A stretch of DNA of 64,000 nt. It comes from Ruminococcus_C callidus. GTDB taxonomy: Bacteria; Bacillota; Clostridia; Oscillospirales; Ruminococcaceae. Where the stretch lies: positions 2,728,001 through 2,792,000 of the forward strand of contig NZ_CP186925.1 of the NCBI RefSeq assembly GCF_049562855.1, given 5' to 3'. Each line of letters opens with the position of its first letter. The first letter of the stretch is position 1. Below, piece after piece: positions 1 to 7,369 of this stretch. The position numbers were made by a program, and so were the translations under genes. The notes under the pieces are model-generated. The model was not told the DNA's origin and did not search any database. It was given only the letters and a program-made list of their open reading frames with translations.

Positions 1-1059
1 CTCATGGCAAGTGCCGCAAAGGGGCTGATCTGCATGCCCATGAACCATGACAACATTGTCCGGCTGGGACTGACGCAAATGGTTTCTCACAACACCGACA
101 ACCATGAAACCGCGTTCACCGTTTCCATTGACCATATCGACACCACCACCGGTATTTCCGCAGTGGAGCGTGGTCTGACAGCCCGCATGGCAGCCGATCC
201 GGAAGCACACCCCGGCGACTTCCGCCGTCCGGGACACATGTTCCCGCTGGAGGCCAAGCCCGGCGGCGTTCTGGAACGGAACGGGCACACCGAAGCAACT
301 GTAGACCTGCTCCGGCTCGCCGGACTGACACAGGTGGGACTTTGCTGTGAGATCATGGACGATGACGGCACCATGATGCGTGGCGAAAAGCTGGCAGACT
401 TTGCAAAACAGCACGGGCTGTCCTTTATCACCATTCGGGAACTCCAGCACTACCGCCGGAATCATGACAACTTCGTGGAAGAAGTGGCACGGGCAGAACT
501 GCCCACAGTCCACGGACATTTCCAGATGTTCGGTTTCCGCAACACCATCAACGGGGACGAGCATGTGGCTCTGGTCATGGGTGATGTGGCAGACGGCAAG
601 CCGGTATTGTGTCGGGTACACTCTGAGTGTCTGACTGGTGATGTGTTCGGCTCCTGCCGGTGCGACTGCGGCGAACAGCTGAACCGTGCACTGGACATGA
701 TCCACGCAGAGGGACGGGGCGTTCTGGTCTATCTGCGGCAGGAAGGCAGAGGCATTGGTCTGCTGAACAAGATTCGGGCGTACAAGCTACAGGAAGACGG
801 ACTGGATACCGTAGAGGCAAATATCAAACTGGGATTTGCACCGGACCTGCGGGATTACAGCGTAGGTGCACAGATCCTGAAACATCTGGGGGTAACTTCT
901 CTGCGGCTGATGACCAACAATCCGGAAAAGATCGCAGAGCTGGGCGAATACGGGCTGACTGTTGCCGAGCGTGTTCCCATCGACATTCCGGAAAAGCCGG
1001 AGAATCTGCGGTATCTCAAGACCAAGCAGTTCAAAATGGGTCATTATCTACACTTTTAA
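1..1059 (+). CDS. ribBA: RibBA, bifunctional DHBP synthase / GTP cyclohydrolase II (5' end cut by window)
   Basis: Bifunctional riboflavin enzyme. The N-terminal half makes 3,4-dihydroxy-2-butanone 4-phosphate from ribulose 5-phosphate; the C-terminal half opens GTP. The reading frame is open from base 1, and the first visible residues (LMASAAKGLICMPM) match the interior of RibB, so roughly the first 45 residues lie outside the window. Visible RibB motifs include HTEATVDLLRLAG. The RibA half starts near residue 165 and shows the zinc cysteines in GDVFGSCRCDCGEQL and the GRGIGL loop. Total length would be about 400 residues, normal for RibBA. It is followed 12 bases later by a lipoprotein gene and further on by ribH, so it is probably the upstream part of a rib operon. 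Confidence 0.95.
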   Translation, partial: LMASAAKGLICMPMNHDNIVRLGLTQMVSHNTDNHETAFTVSIDHIDTTTGISAVERGLTARMAADPEAHPGDFRRPGHMFPLEAKPGGVLERNGHTEATVDLLRLAGLTQVGLCCEIMDDDGTMMRGEKLADFAKQHGLSFITIRELQHYRRNHDNFVEEVARAELPTVHGHFQMFGFRNTINGDEHVALVMGDVADGKPVLCRVHSECLTGDVFGSCRCDCGEQLNRALDMIHAEGRGVLVYLRQEGRGIGLLNKIRAYKLQEDGLDTVEANIKLGFAPDLRDYSVGAQILKHLGVTSLRLMTNNPEKIAELGEYGLTVAERVPIDIPEKPENLRYLKTKQFKMGHYLHF

Positions 1060-1071
1060 GGGGATTTGTCT

Positions 1072-1632
1072 ATGAAAATCATTTATAGTAGTATGCTTCC
1101 TCTGCTGGCAGCTGTCTGTGTATGGACAAGCGGCTGCGGCTCGCTGGAGTCCGCTGTGGAATCTTCCACAACAACCGCAACTACTGCTACAGAAACGACA
1201 ACAGAAACGACAGAAACTACTGTTGCGGAAACCACTACAACATCTGCAACAGAAACCACTACGACGTCTGCAACAGAAACTACTACAGCATCCGCAACAG
1301 AAATTGCTACAGAAATTGCTGCAATACCAACAACAGAAGCTACGGACGATGCTGCGACAATAGAAGTGTTCGCCTGCACTGCCGGCACGTGGTATATGGA
1401 CGGAGATCCCGATACGGCTTCTCTGGTCATGGACGGTGAAGGCGGTGTGGCTGCCTACTACGCCACCGGCAATCTGGAATACAGCGGTTATCTGGAATGC
1501 ACCGATGCGACATCAGGAACATACGCCATTTATCAGGACAGCGGCGAATATGTTACAGATTTTACCTTTGATGATGCGGACACATTTCACATCAACAGCA
1601 ACTGGGGACCTGTGACATTCCGCCGGACTTAG
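1072..1632 (+). CDS. Thr-rich secreted lipoprotein, unknown function
   Basis: I do not recognise the family. The protein is about 186 residues. It opens with a basic/hydrophobic signal ending in a lipobox-like WTSGCG, so it is probably lipid-anchored outside the membrane. Residues about 30-85 are a low-complexity linker of Thr/Glu/Ala repeats (TTTTSATE units). A compact C-terminal domain of about 100 residues follows, rich in Gly, Asp and Tyr, with repeated beta-type pieces such as GTWYMDGDPD and GNLEYSGYLE. ATG at 1072 is preferred over TTG at 1066 because AAGGGGA lies 7 bases upstream. It sits between ribBA and ribH but has no visible link to riboflavin. A family A mini-repeat begins right after its stop codon. 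Confidence 0.75.
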   Translation: MKIIYSSMLPLLAAVCVWTSGCGSLESAVESSTTTATTATETTTETTETTVAETTTTSATETTTTSATETTTASATEIATEIAAIPTTEATDDAATIEVFACTAGTWYMDGDPDTASLVMDGEGGVAAYYATGNLEYSGYLECTDATSGTYAIYQDSGEYVTDFTFDDADTFHINSNWGPVTFRRT

Positions 1633-1655
1633 GGCAATACCGCATCAGCGTTTCC
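1633..1655. repeat. Family A mini-element (23 bp)
   Basis: Starts GGCAATACCGCA and ends CAGCGTTTCC. It is flanked by TTAG on both sides (1629-1632 and 1656-1659); the left TTAG contains the TAG stop of the lipoprotein gene. It looks like the two outer ends of the family with the interior lost. Confidence 0.6.
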
Positions 1656-1679
1656 TTAGACGTTGTCCACAGAAAGGAA

Positions 1680-2510
1680 GTGATTCCCCTGCACCTATTA
1701 TTCTGTATCAACCGCAATTTTTGCTGGCAGCTGGTACAATGCCTGCGTTCTGTGGTACGATTTCCCTGTTCGGAGGGCTACACCGTCCATGTGCTGCACT
1801 CCGATCTAACAGCGGACGATCTGCAACAGATACAGCAGAAGGTTCCGGAAGCGGAAATTCTGGGGGTGTCCATAGACGAAACCTTTTTTCAGGACTTTCC
1901 GGAAACTGACCGCTATCCCAGGCAAATCTACTACCGCATCTTTGCGGCTCAGTTTTTACCGGCAGAATTAGACCGTGTGCTGTATCTGGACACCGACACG
2001 ATCGCAATTCAGCCGCTGGACGACCTGTACCACAAGGCATTTGACGGTGCAAGCTATATTGCCTGCACCCACGTGCGTGCTCTGTTCAACAAGATGAACT
2101 GCCTGCGGCTGGGCATTGCGGAAGATGTGCCCTACATCAACACCGGTGTCATGGTGCTGAACCTGAAACAGCTTCGGCAGCAGCAGACCACCGAGGACGT
2201 GCTGGCATTTGTCAGCGATAAGAAAAACCGCCTGCTCCTGCCGGATCAGGACATCATCACTGCTCTGTACGGCAAGCAGATTCAGCTGGCGGACAGCTAT
2301 CGCTACAATCTGAGCGATCGTATTCTGGCAATGTACAACGCCAGACACCCGAACGAGATCCGCAGTATCGACTGGGTCAGACAAAACACCAGCGTCATTC
2401 ACTACTGCGGTAAAAATAAACCATGGAAGTCCGGATACGTCGGGAAACTGGGTATCTTTTATCAGGAACTTCTCGAAACTGAAAACAACAACGGAGGTAC
2501 AAGAACATGA
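1680..2510 (+). CDS. Glycosyltransferase family 8 protein
   Basis: GT8 retaining glycosyltransferase, about 276 residues, likely using a UDP-sugar. The DxD metal/nucleotide motif is in RVLYLDTDTIAIQPL (near residue 100), followed by PYINTGVMVLNLKQLR, LLLPDQDIITALY and a C-terminal IHYCGKNKPWK, which together give the normal GT8 order. There is no membrane segment. The start is uncertain: GTG at 1680 is the first start in frame, with AAAGGA very close upstream, and a CTG three codons later is possible; family similarity begins within a few residues. The stop overlaps the ribH ATG by 4 bases (ATGA), so it is probably co-translated with ribH although the functions are unrelated. It may decorate a cell-surface glycan; the acceptor cannot be told from sequence. 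Confidence 0.85.
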   Translation: MIPLHLLFCINRNFCWQLVQCLRSVVRFPCSEGYTVHVLHSDLTADDLQQIQQKVPEAEILGVSIDETFFQDFPETDRYPRQIYYRIFAAQFLPAELDRVLYLDTDTIAIQPLDDLYHKAFDGASYIACTHVRALFNKMNCLRLGIAEDVPYINTGVMVLNLKQLRQQQTTEDVLAFVSDKKNRLLLPDQDIITALYGKQIQLADSYRYNLSDRILAMYNARHPNEIRSIDWVRQNTSVIHYCGKNKPWKSGYVGKLGIFYQELLETENNNGGTRT

Positions 2511-2968
2511 AAACACTGGAAGGCATGTATGACGGCAAAGGGCTGAAAATCGCGATCGTTGCATCACGTTTCAACGAATTCATCACCACCAAGCTGGTGG
2601 GCGGTGCAGAGGATTGCCTGCTGCGGCACGGCACCGACGGCGACGACATCACACTGGCATGGGTACCGGGAGCATTTGAGATCCCGCTGGCTGCCAAGAA
2701 GCTGGCATTCTCCGGCAAGTATGATGCGATTATCTGCGTCGGTGCAGTGATCCGCGGTTCCACCAGCCACTACGACTATGTTTGTGCAGAAGTTTCCAAG
2801 GGCATTGCACAAGTAGGACTGGAGTCCGGTCTGCCGGTACTGTTCGGCGTGCTGACTACCGACACCATTGAACAGGCAATCGAACGTGCCGGCACCAAGG
2901 CAGGCAACAAGGGCTATGACTGTGCCATGTCCGCACTGGAAATGGTCAGCCTGTTCAAGAACGCCTGA
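2507..2968 (+). CDS. ribH: 6,7-dimethyl-8-ribityllumazine synthase (RibH)
   Basis: Condenses 3,4-dihydroxy-2-butanone 4-phosphate with the ribityl-aminouracil to give lumazine, the penultimate riboflavin step. It is 153 residues, typical length. Visible motifs are IAIVASRFNEFIT at the N-terminus, WVPGAFEIPLAAKKLA, the GAVIRGSTSHYDYVC segment that carries the active-site His, and LPVLFGVLTTDTIEQAIERAGTKAGNKG. The start is fixed by GGAGG upstream (near 2492) and the 4-base overlap with the GT8 gene. No ribD or ribE is visible next to it. A full-length family A element follows 33 bases after the stop. Confidence 0.96.
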   Translation: MKTLEGMYDGKGLKIAIVASRFNEFITTKLVGGAEDCLLRHGTDGDDITLAWVPGAFEIPLAAKKLAFSGKYDAIICVGAVIRGSTSHYDYVCAEVSKGIAQVGLESGLPVLFGVLTTDTIEQAIERAGTKAGNKGYDCAMSALEMVSLFKNA

Positions 2969-3001
2969 AAACGAGAAACGAGGCACTTTCCACATTGTTG
3001 A

Positions 3002-3173
3002 GGCAATACCGCACAAAGATTGTGCGACAGATGCGTCGTCAAATTTTTCGTCAGATGAAACAAAAAGCGGAGTGAATACTTGATGTATTCACGAGCATTT
3101 TTGTGAAATATGACGGGAAATTTGCAAGCAGATGGCGTGCAAAGTCGCCAGACGCTCTTTGTGCGGTATTGCC
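3002..3173. repeat. Family A full-length element (172 bp)
   Basis: Non-coding element with inverted ends (GGCAATACCGCACAAAG and its complement) and a 4-bp direct flank TTGA at 2998-3001 and 3174-3177. The interior is the reverse complement of the copy at 54525-54696, which has the same length. It fills most of the gap between ribH and the HAD gene. Confidence 0.8.
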
Positions 3174-3216
3174 TTGAAAACCGCAAATTTGAAATTCCCG
3201 TAAAGTGAGTGAGTTT

Positions 3217-3999
3217 ATGCAAAATTTCATTTTCTTTGACATCGACGGCACGATCATTTCAGAGGACGGCTATCTGCCGGAATCCGCAGTCCGTGCCATT
3301 CAGGCAGCCCGCAAAAAGGGCAATGCCACCTTCATCAACACCGGACGCACTGCCATGAACGTAGACCCGTTTCTCCGCGAGATCGGCTTCAATGGTTACG
3401 TTTATGGCTGCGGCACAGAATTGGAATATGACGGAAAAGTCCTGTTCCACGAGAAGCAGACACCGGCATGCAGCCGCGAAATGGTGGAACTGGTTCGCCG
3501 CACCAATGTTGCCGTTCTGTACGAACGCAGCGATGCCATGTTCATCGACCGCAGCACACGAATTTTGCCATATCTGCAAGATCTGCTGAATCTGTACGAA
3601 AGCAAGCATGTGACTGTTTCCGACCTGCCCGATGATGCAGACTGGTACACGGACAAGTTTGTCATCTGGTACGACGAGCAGAGCGATCTGGCTGCATTTC
3701 AGGCAGGGCTGACCGGCAAGTTTGACTACATCGATCGGGGAAATCACTTTGCGGAAATGGTGCCCTGCGGCTGTTCCAAAGCCACCGGCATGGAAAAAAT
3801 GATGCAGCTGCTGGGGGCAGACCGTTCTCAAATTTTTGCCGTAGGCGACAGCCTGAACGACCGTCCCATGCTGGAAACTGCTGGTACGGGAATCGCAATG
3901 GGGGACAGCCCTATGCTGCACCCCTATGCGAATTACATCACCGCAAATCTTGCAGACGACGGGCTGGAAAAGGCACTGGCACACTTTGACTTGATCTAG
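3217..3999 (+). CDS. Cof-type HAD-superfamily phosphatase
   Basis: HAD hydrolase of the Cof/IIB type, about 260 residues. Motif I is FFDIDGTI at the N-terminus (nucleophile and general acid Asp), motif II is FINTGRT, the conserved Lys is in CGCSKATGMEKMM, and motif III/IV is FAVGDSLNDRPMLE near residue 210. The IIB cap lies between motifs II and III. Members act on sugar phosphates, flavin or pyridoxal phosphates; the substrate cannot be read here, though the nearby rib genes make FMN-type substrates thinkable. ATG at 3217 starts like the family (MQNFIFFDIDGT); GTG at 3205 is an alternative, and neither has a strong ribosome site. The TAG stop is part of the CTAG flanking the next repeat. Confidence 0.88.
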   Translation: MQNFIFFDIDGTIISEDGYLPESAVRAIQAARKKGNATFINTGRTAMNVDPFLREIGFNGYVYGCGTELEYDGKVLFHEKQTPACSREMVELVRRTNVAVLYERSDAMFIDRSTRILPYLQDLLNLYESKHVTVSDLPDDADWYTDKFVIWYDEQSDLAAFQAGLTGKFDYIDRGNHFAEMVPCGCSKATGMEKMMQLLGADRSQIFAVGDSLNDRPMLETAGTGIAMGDSPMLHPYANYITANLADDGLEKALAHFDLI

Positions 4000-4045
4000 G
4001 GCAACACCGCACAAAGCCCGCCTGACGGCTTTGTACGGTATTGCT
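4000..4045. repeat. Family A short element (46 bp)
   Basis: Inverted-repeat element of 46 bp flanked by CTAG at 3996-3999 and 4046-4049. The left CTAG supplies the TAG stop codon of the HAD gene. It has the same length as the copies at 29414 and 54475. Confidence 0.8.
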
Positions 4046-4066
4046 CTAGTAATTATTCCAAAAAAC

Positions 4067-4108
4067 AAAATCCCACAGTTTCAGAAATCCTTGAAACTGT
4101 GGGATTTT
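4067..4108 (+). terminator. Intrinsic terminator, likely bidirectional
   Basis: A 17-bp perfect stem (4067-4083 with 4092-4108) and an 8-base loop, with T-runs on the + side and A-runs on the other. It lies between the + strand HAD gene and the - strand scfB and could end transcription from both. Confidence 0.85.
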
Positions 4109-4118
4109 TTATTGTTAT

Positions 4119-4453
4119 GGCAATACCGCACAAAGAGCGTCTGGCGACTTTGCACGCCATCTGCTTGCAAATTTCCCTTCAGAGCCTGTTTCGTATCTTC
4201 TCGCACGCATCTTGCGTGCATATTTTCCGAGATATTTCGGGAAAATACTCGAAAATCCACAAAGGATTTTCTCCGTTTTTCCCTTCATCTCTCAAAAAAT
4301 CTGACGACGCAATCTGCATACGTCAGATACGAAACAGACTCTCATATTTCACAAAAATGCTCGTGAATACATCCAGTATTCACTCCGCTTTTTGTTTCAT
4401 CTGACGAAAAATTTGACGACGCATCTGTCGCACAATCTTTGTTCGGTATTGCC
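4119..4453. repeat. Family A element interrupted by a second repeat (335 bp)
   Basis: Same ends and interior as the 172-bp copies at 3002 and 54525, flanked by TTAT at 4115-4118 and 4454-4457. Its interior is split by a 160-bp family C element plus a 3-bp duplication: 172 + 160 + 3 = 335, exactly the observed length. Confidence 0.85.
4182..4341. mobile_element. Family C element nested in family A (MITE-like, 160 bp)
   Basis: Ends GAGCCTGTTTCG and CGAAACAGACTC form inverted repeats with one mismatch. TCA is duplicated on both sides (4179-4181, 4342-4344), while the uninterrupted family A copy at 54525 has a single TCA at the same place. It is too short to code for a transposase. Confidence 0.8.
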
Positions 4454-4458
4454 TTATG

Positions 4459-5847
4459 TTATTCCGCACTTTCCTGCTTTGCAGCTTCCCGATCCATGCG
4501 AATCGCCTTCAGCACGATCGCACATTCCAGACGCTTCTTTTCGATCTCACAGGACAGCTTGTGTGCCTTGTGCACATCGCCGCTGAACTGGTAGTTATTC
4601 GCGTTACAGCCGCCGCTGCAATAGAATCTTGCCCAGCAGTTCCGGCAGTCCGGCTTGCTGTAGATATGGGTCTTGGCGAAGTCGGACTTCATTTCACGGT
4701 TAAATGTGCCGTCGTCCACGTTGCCCATTTTATAGTCTGCCTCACCGACAAACTGATGACATGGGTAGATGTCGCCGTCCGGTGTGATTGCCACGTACTC
4801 ATTGCCGCAGCCGCAGCCACGCAGACGCTTGATCGCACAGGGGCCCTGATCCAGATCCAGCATGAAGTGGAAGAAGTTGAACTTCTTGCCGGTTGCCTCA
4901 TAGTCCAGAATCTTCTGCATCAGCCGTTCGTATTCTTCAAAAATACGGGGCAGGTCTGCCTCGGTAATTGCGTAAGGTTCTTCCGCATCAGCGATAACCG
5001 GTTCCACAGAGATCTGGTCGAAGCCTGCGTCCAGCAGAGCGAACACATCATCGGAGAAGTCCAGATTGTACTTGGTGTAAGTACCGCGGACGTAGTATTC
5101 CTTTTCCCCACGCTGGTCTACCAGCTTCTTGTACATGGGAATGATCTTATCATAAGAACCCTTGCCGTCTACGCGGGGACGCATGCGGTCATTGACCTCT
5201 TTTCTGCCGTCGATAGACAGTACCACGTTGGACATTTCCCGATTGATGAAGTCAATCTTGTCATCGGTGAGCAGCATGCCGTTGGTGGTAATGGTGAACC
5301 GGAACTTCTTGTGATAGACCGGCTCCTGTGAACGGGCGTATTCCACAATTTTTTTCACAGTTTCGAAGTTCATCAGCGGTTCGCCGCCGAAGAAGTCCAT
5401 TTCCAGATTCACGCGGTCGCCGGAATTTTGCAGCAGGAAGTCCACCGCTTTTTTACCGGTTTCATAGGACATCAGCTTTCTGCCCTCGCCGAAATCGCCG
5501 GTAGAGGCGAAGCAGTACTTGCAACGCAGATTGCAGTCGTGGGCGATATTCAGACACATCGCCTTAATGGGAGAAGCCACAGCGAAGTTGGCATACTTTT
5601 CATAATCGTCCGGCGAAAAGAGAATGCCTTCCTGATATGCCTCCAGAATTTCCGCATAGCAGGAACGGACTTCTTCCGGATCGTAAAACCGCGACAGCTT
5701 TGTCACGACTTCCTCCGGACATTCCGGAGCAAAAGGCGGTGCAACATTATCCAGCATGTCATAGGTCAGCTCGTCCACCACATGCACACCGCCGCTGTTC
5801 ACGTCCAGCACAATGTTATAGTCGCCCAGTTTATACTTATGAATCAT
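4459..5847 (-). CDS. scfB: SCIFF peptide maturase, radical SAM/SPASM enzyme ScfB
   Basis: Radical SAM enzyme that installs Cys-derived thioether crosslinks in the SCIFF peptide encoded just upstream (known for this family, ranthipeptide type). It is 462 residues, the usual length. Residues 1-90 resemble the peptide-recognition (PqqD-like) region. The SAM 4Fe-4S cluster motif CNLRCKYC is at residues 105-112 and the GGEP SAM-binding motif at about 154-157. The C-terminal SPASM region carries many cysteines for auxiliary clusters (CGCGNEYVAITPDGDIYPC, then CRNCWARFYCSGGC). The start is supported by GAGGAAA upstream. It is transcribed with scfA, but a terminator hairpin stands between the two. 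Confidence 0.95.
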   Translation of the reverse strand: MIHKYKLGDYNIVLDVNSGGVHVVDELTYDMLDNVAPPFAPECPEEVVTKLSRFYDPEEVRSCYAEILEAYQEGILFSPDDYEKYANFAVASPIKAMCLNIAHDCNLRCKYCFASTGDFGEGRKLMSYETGKKAVDFLLQNSGDRVNLEMDFFGGEPLMNFETVKKIVEYARSQEPVYHKKFRFTITTNGMLLTDDKIDFINREMSNVVLSIDGRKEVNDRMRPRVDGKGSYDKIIPMYKKLVDQRGEKEYYVRGTYTKYNLDFSDDVFALLDAGFDQISVEPVIADAEEPYAITEADLPRIFEEYERLMQKILDYEATGKKFNFFHFMLDLDQGPCAIKRLRGCGCGNEYVAITPDGDIYPCHQFVGEADYKMGNVDDGTFNREMKSDFAKTHIYSKPDCRNCWARFYCSGGCNANNYQFSGDVHKAHKLSCEIEKKRLECAIVLKAIRMDREAAKQESAE

Positions 5848-5918
5848 AATTCTGTTTCCTCTTTCCGGCTGCCTTGGGGAACATGCAGCACCATAAAAAT
5901 TCGTGTATAGATGCGAAA

Positions 5919-5940
5919 AAAGGGACAGAACTGTCCCTTT
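5919..5940 (-). terminator. Terminator between scfA and scfB
   Basis: On the minus strand a 10-bp stem (AAAGGGACAG/CTGTCCCTTT) with a tight loop is followed by a T-run. It sits between the scfA stop and the scfB start, so it should make the peptide transcript more abundant than the enzyme transcript. Confidence 0.8.
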
Positions 5941-5985
5941 CTTCTATCAGTTGCAGACTTGCGTGTGAAAGGTTTTCAAAAACCC

Positions 5986-6123
5986 TTAGTGCTCGCACTT
6001 CTGGTTCGCTACTGTACAGGAAGTCTTGCAAGCAGACTGACAGGAAGCCTGACACTTGCCGCAGCCGCCCTTTGCAGCAGAAGCCTTCAGGTTTGCTGCA
6101 TTGATGGTCTTAATGTGCTTCAT
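5986..6123 (-). CDS. scfA: SCIFF precursor peptide (six cysteines in forty-five residues)
   Basis: Small gene of 45 codons. The protein begins MKHIKTINAANLKASA and ends NQKCEH. Six cysteines fall at 21, 24, 28, 32, 36 and 43, giving the CGKCQASCQSACKTSC core that defines SCIFF. The product is the substrate of ScfB and is expected to become a thioether-crosslinked ranthipeptide. SCIFF is nearly universal in Clostridia and its biological role is not settled. The ribosome site is strong (GGGGGAGGG, 8 bases before ATG), a promoter lies 34 bases upstream of the ATG, and a terminator follows. The neighbours (scfB, a TIGR04086-type membrane protein, yajC) are the usual ones. Confidence 0.97.
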   Translation of the reverse strand: MKHIKTINAANLKASAAKGGCGKCQASCQSACKTSCTVANQKCEH

Positions 6124-6156
6124 TCGGAAACCCTCCCCCAAAAAAAGTTTAACTAC

Positions 6157-6185
6157 ATTATATCACAAATCCGCCGGATTTTCAA
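6157..6185 (-). promoter_or_regulatory. Promoter of scfA
   Basis: Minus strand TTGAAA (6185-6180), 17-bp spacer, TATAAT (6162-6157). The spacer contains TCCGGCGGA, a small inverted repeat that could bind a regulator. Confidence 0.8.
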
Positions 6186-6267
6186 GCGTTCTATGCAAAA
6201 ACGGAAAAAAATTTACATCTTCCGTGACAATTCGCCGGACTGTCGCTTTCTGTGCTGACGGTTACTG

Positions 6268-6675
6268 TTATTTCGGCGGCTTCTTGTGGGGAGCATTCAC
6301 GCCGGAGATGCCGCCCCAGATACTGCCGCCGCAGATCAGCAGCAGCCGCACCGGACTGCCGGCAGTCCCCTGCCAGAACAGCCCCACAGCCAACAGGATC
6401 CCGCACAGCAGCAGCCCGCAGCACAGCCCTGTCAGCCAGCCCTTGCGGCGGCGGTGAAATCCCGCAAATCGTCCCATGCTGTAACCGGAACAAAACAACA
6501 GCAGCCCCAGCAGCAAAGCGGAGATCCTTTCCGACAAGTCAGACAGCAGCAGTAAGCCAGACAGGGCAGCCAGTCCTGCCAGAAGCAAGCCGATTCCCAC
6601 GGACAATGCCGCCGGCAGATATCCGAACCGGTTTTCCCAGATGCTCTGCCTTACCGGCTGCCGTTTGGTTCTCAT
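6268..6675 (-). CDS. Small four-helix membrane protein (TIGR04086-like)
   Basis: About 135 residues with four hydrophobic segments (LPAALSVGIGLLLAGLAALSG; ISALLLGLLLFCSGYSMG; LTGLCCGLLLCGILLAVG; LLLICGGSIWGGISGV) and a short basic tail. ATG at 6675 is chosen because GGGAGG lies 8 bases upstream; an in-frame ATG at 6696 precedes that site. Family TIGR04086 membrane proteins are typically found beside SCIFF genes and yajC, and position plus topology are the main grounds for the call. Function unknown. It lies between yajC and scfA on the same strand, but scfA has its own promoter. Confidence 0.7.
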   Translation of the reverse strand: MRTKRQPVRQSIWENRFGYLPAALSVGIGLLLAGLAALSGLLLLSDLSERISALLLGLLLFCSGYSMGRFAGFHRRRKGWLTGLCCGLLLCGILLAVGLFWQGTAGSPVRLLLICGGSIWGGISGVNAPHKKPPK

Positions 6676-6762
6676 TGCACTGCACCTCCCTGCCATGATG
6701 TCTGCTGACAGTGTATGCCTGCGGCAGCGGGATTAGAACAGGGACAGCGTACAAACAGCAAA

Positions 6763-6793
6763 AAACGGACCGCAAAATTCCTGCGATCCGTTT
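6763..6793 (-). terminator. Terminator after yajC
   Basis: A 12-bp stem with one G-T pair and an AT-rich loop, followed on the minus strand by a T-run, 33 bases after the yajC stop. Confidence 0.8.
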
Positions 6794-6825
6794 CCATGTA
6801 TTGGGGAGTTCCGAGAATCTGCCGA

Positions 6826-7323
6826 TCAGTCTTTCAGCATACCCTGATCGGAATCGTCAGAATCCTTCTTTTTCTTCTTGCCTGCACGCTTTTCCTTTGC
6901 TGCGGCGATCTGTGCTTCCTGCTTCCGCTTCGCATTCTCTGTCATGGTCAGGTTTTCCTGTACTGCCCAGTTCTTCAGACGAATCTTGTTGCGGTTGCCG
7001 GTAGTTTCGATGACGATATTGTCCTCGTTGACCTGTACGACCAGACCTACGATACCGCCAATGGTAACGATCTCGTCGCCGACCTGCAAGCTGCTCTGCA
7101 TTGCCTTGGCTTCCTTATCCTTTTTCTTCTGCGGACGAATCAGGATAAAATACATCACTGCAAACAGCAGCACCATGAAAATCAGATAGCCCACTGTGCC
7201 GAAGCCGCTTCCGCTTGCACTTTTGCCGCTGCCGCTTTCTGCGAATGCAGTCACGCTGCAAACCGCACCTGTCAGTGCTGCCGTGCTGGCAGCCAGTCCC
7301 AGTCTTGCGAAATTCTTACTCAT
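6826..7323 (-). CDS. yajC: Preprotein translocase subunit YajC
   Basis: Accessory subunit of the Sec translocon. Residues about 1-45 form an unusually long N-terminal extension that looks like a signal sequence followed by a Gly/Ser linker (SGSGKSASGSG). The single YajC membrane helix follows (FGTVGYLIFMVLLFAVMYFILI), then the conserved RPQKKKDKE and GDEIVTIGGIVGLVVQVNEDNIVIET. The C-terminus is Lys-rich and acidic. It is 165 residues, longer than the usual ~100. ATG 7323 is the start next to the signal-like sequence; the frame is open further upstream but without a ribosome site. It follows nfnB by 47 bases on the same strand. Confidence 0.9.
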   Translation of the reverse strand: MSKNFARLGLAASTAALTGAVCSVTAFAESGSGKSASGSGFGTVGYLIFMVLLFAVMYFILIRPQKKKDKEAKAMQSSLQVGDEIVTIGGIVGLVVQVNEDNIVIETTGNRNKIRLKNWAVQENLTMTENAKRKQEAQIAAAKEKRAGKKKKKDSDDSDQGMLKD

Positions 7324-7369
7324 GTTCAAAAGCCCTTTCTCCGTTGCCGTGTGATTTTGCCATAGGGGT

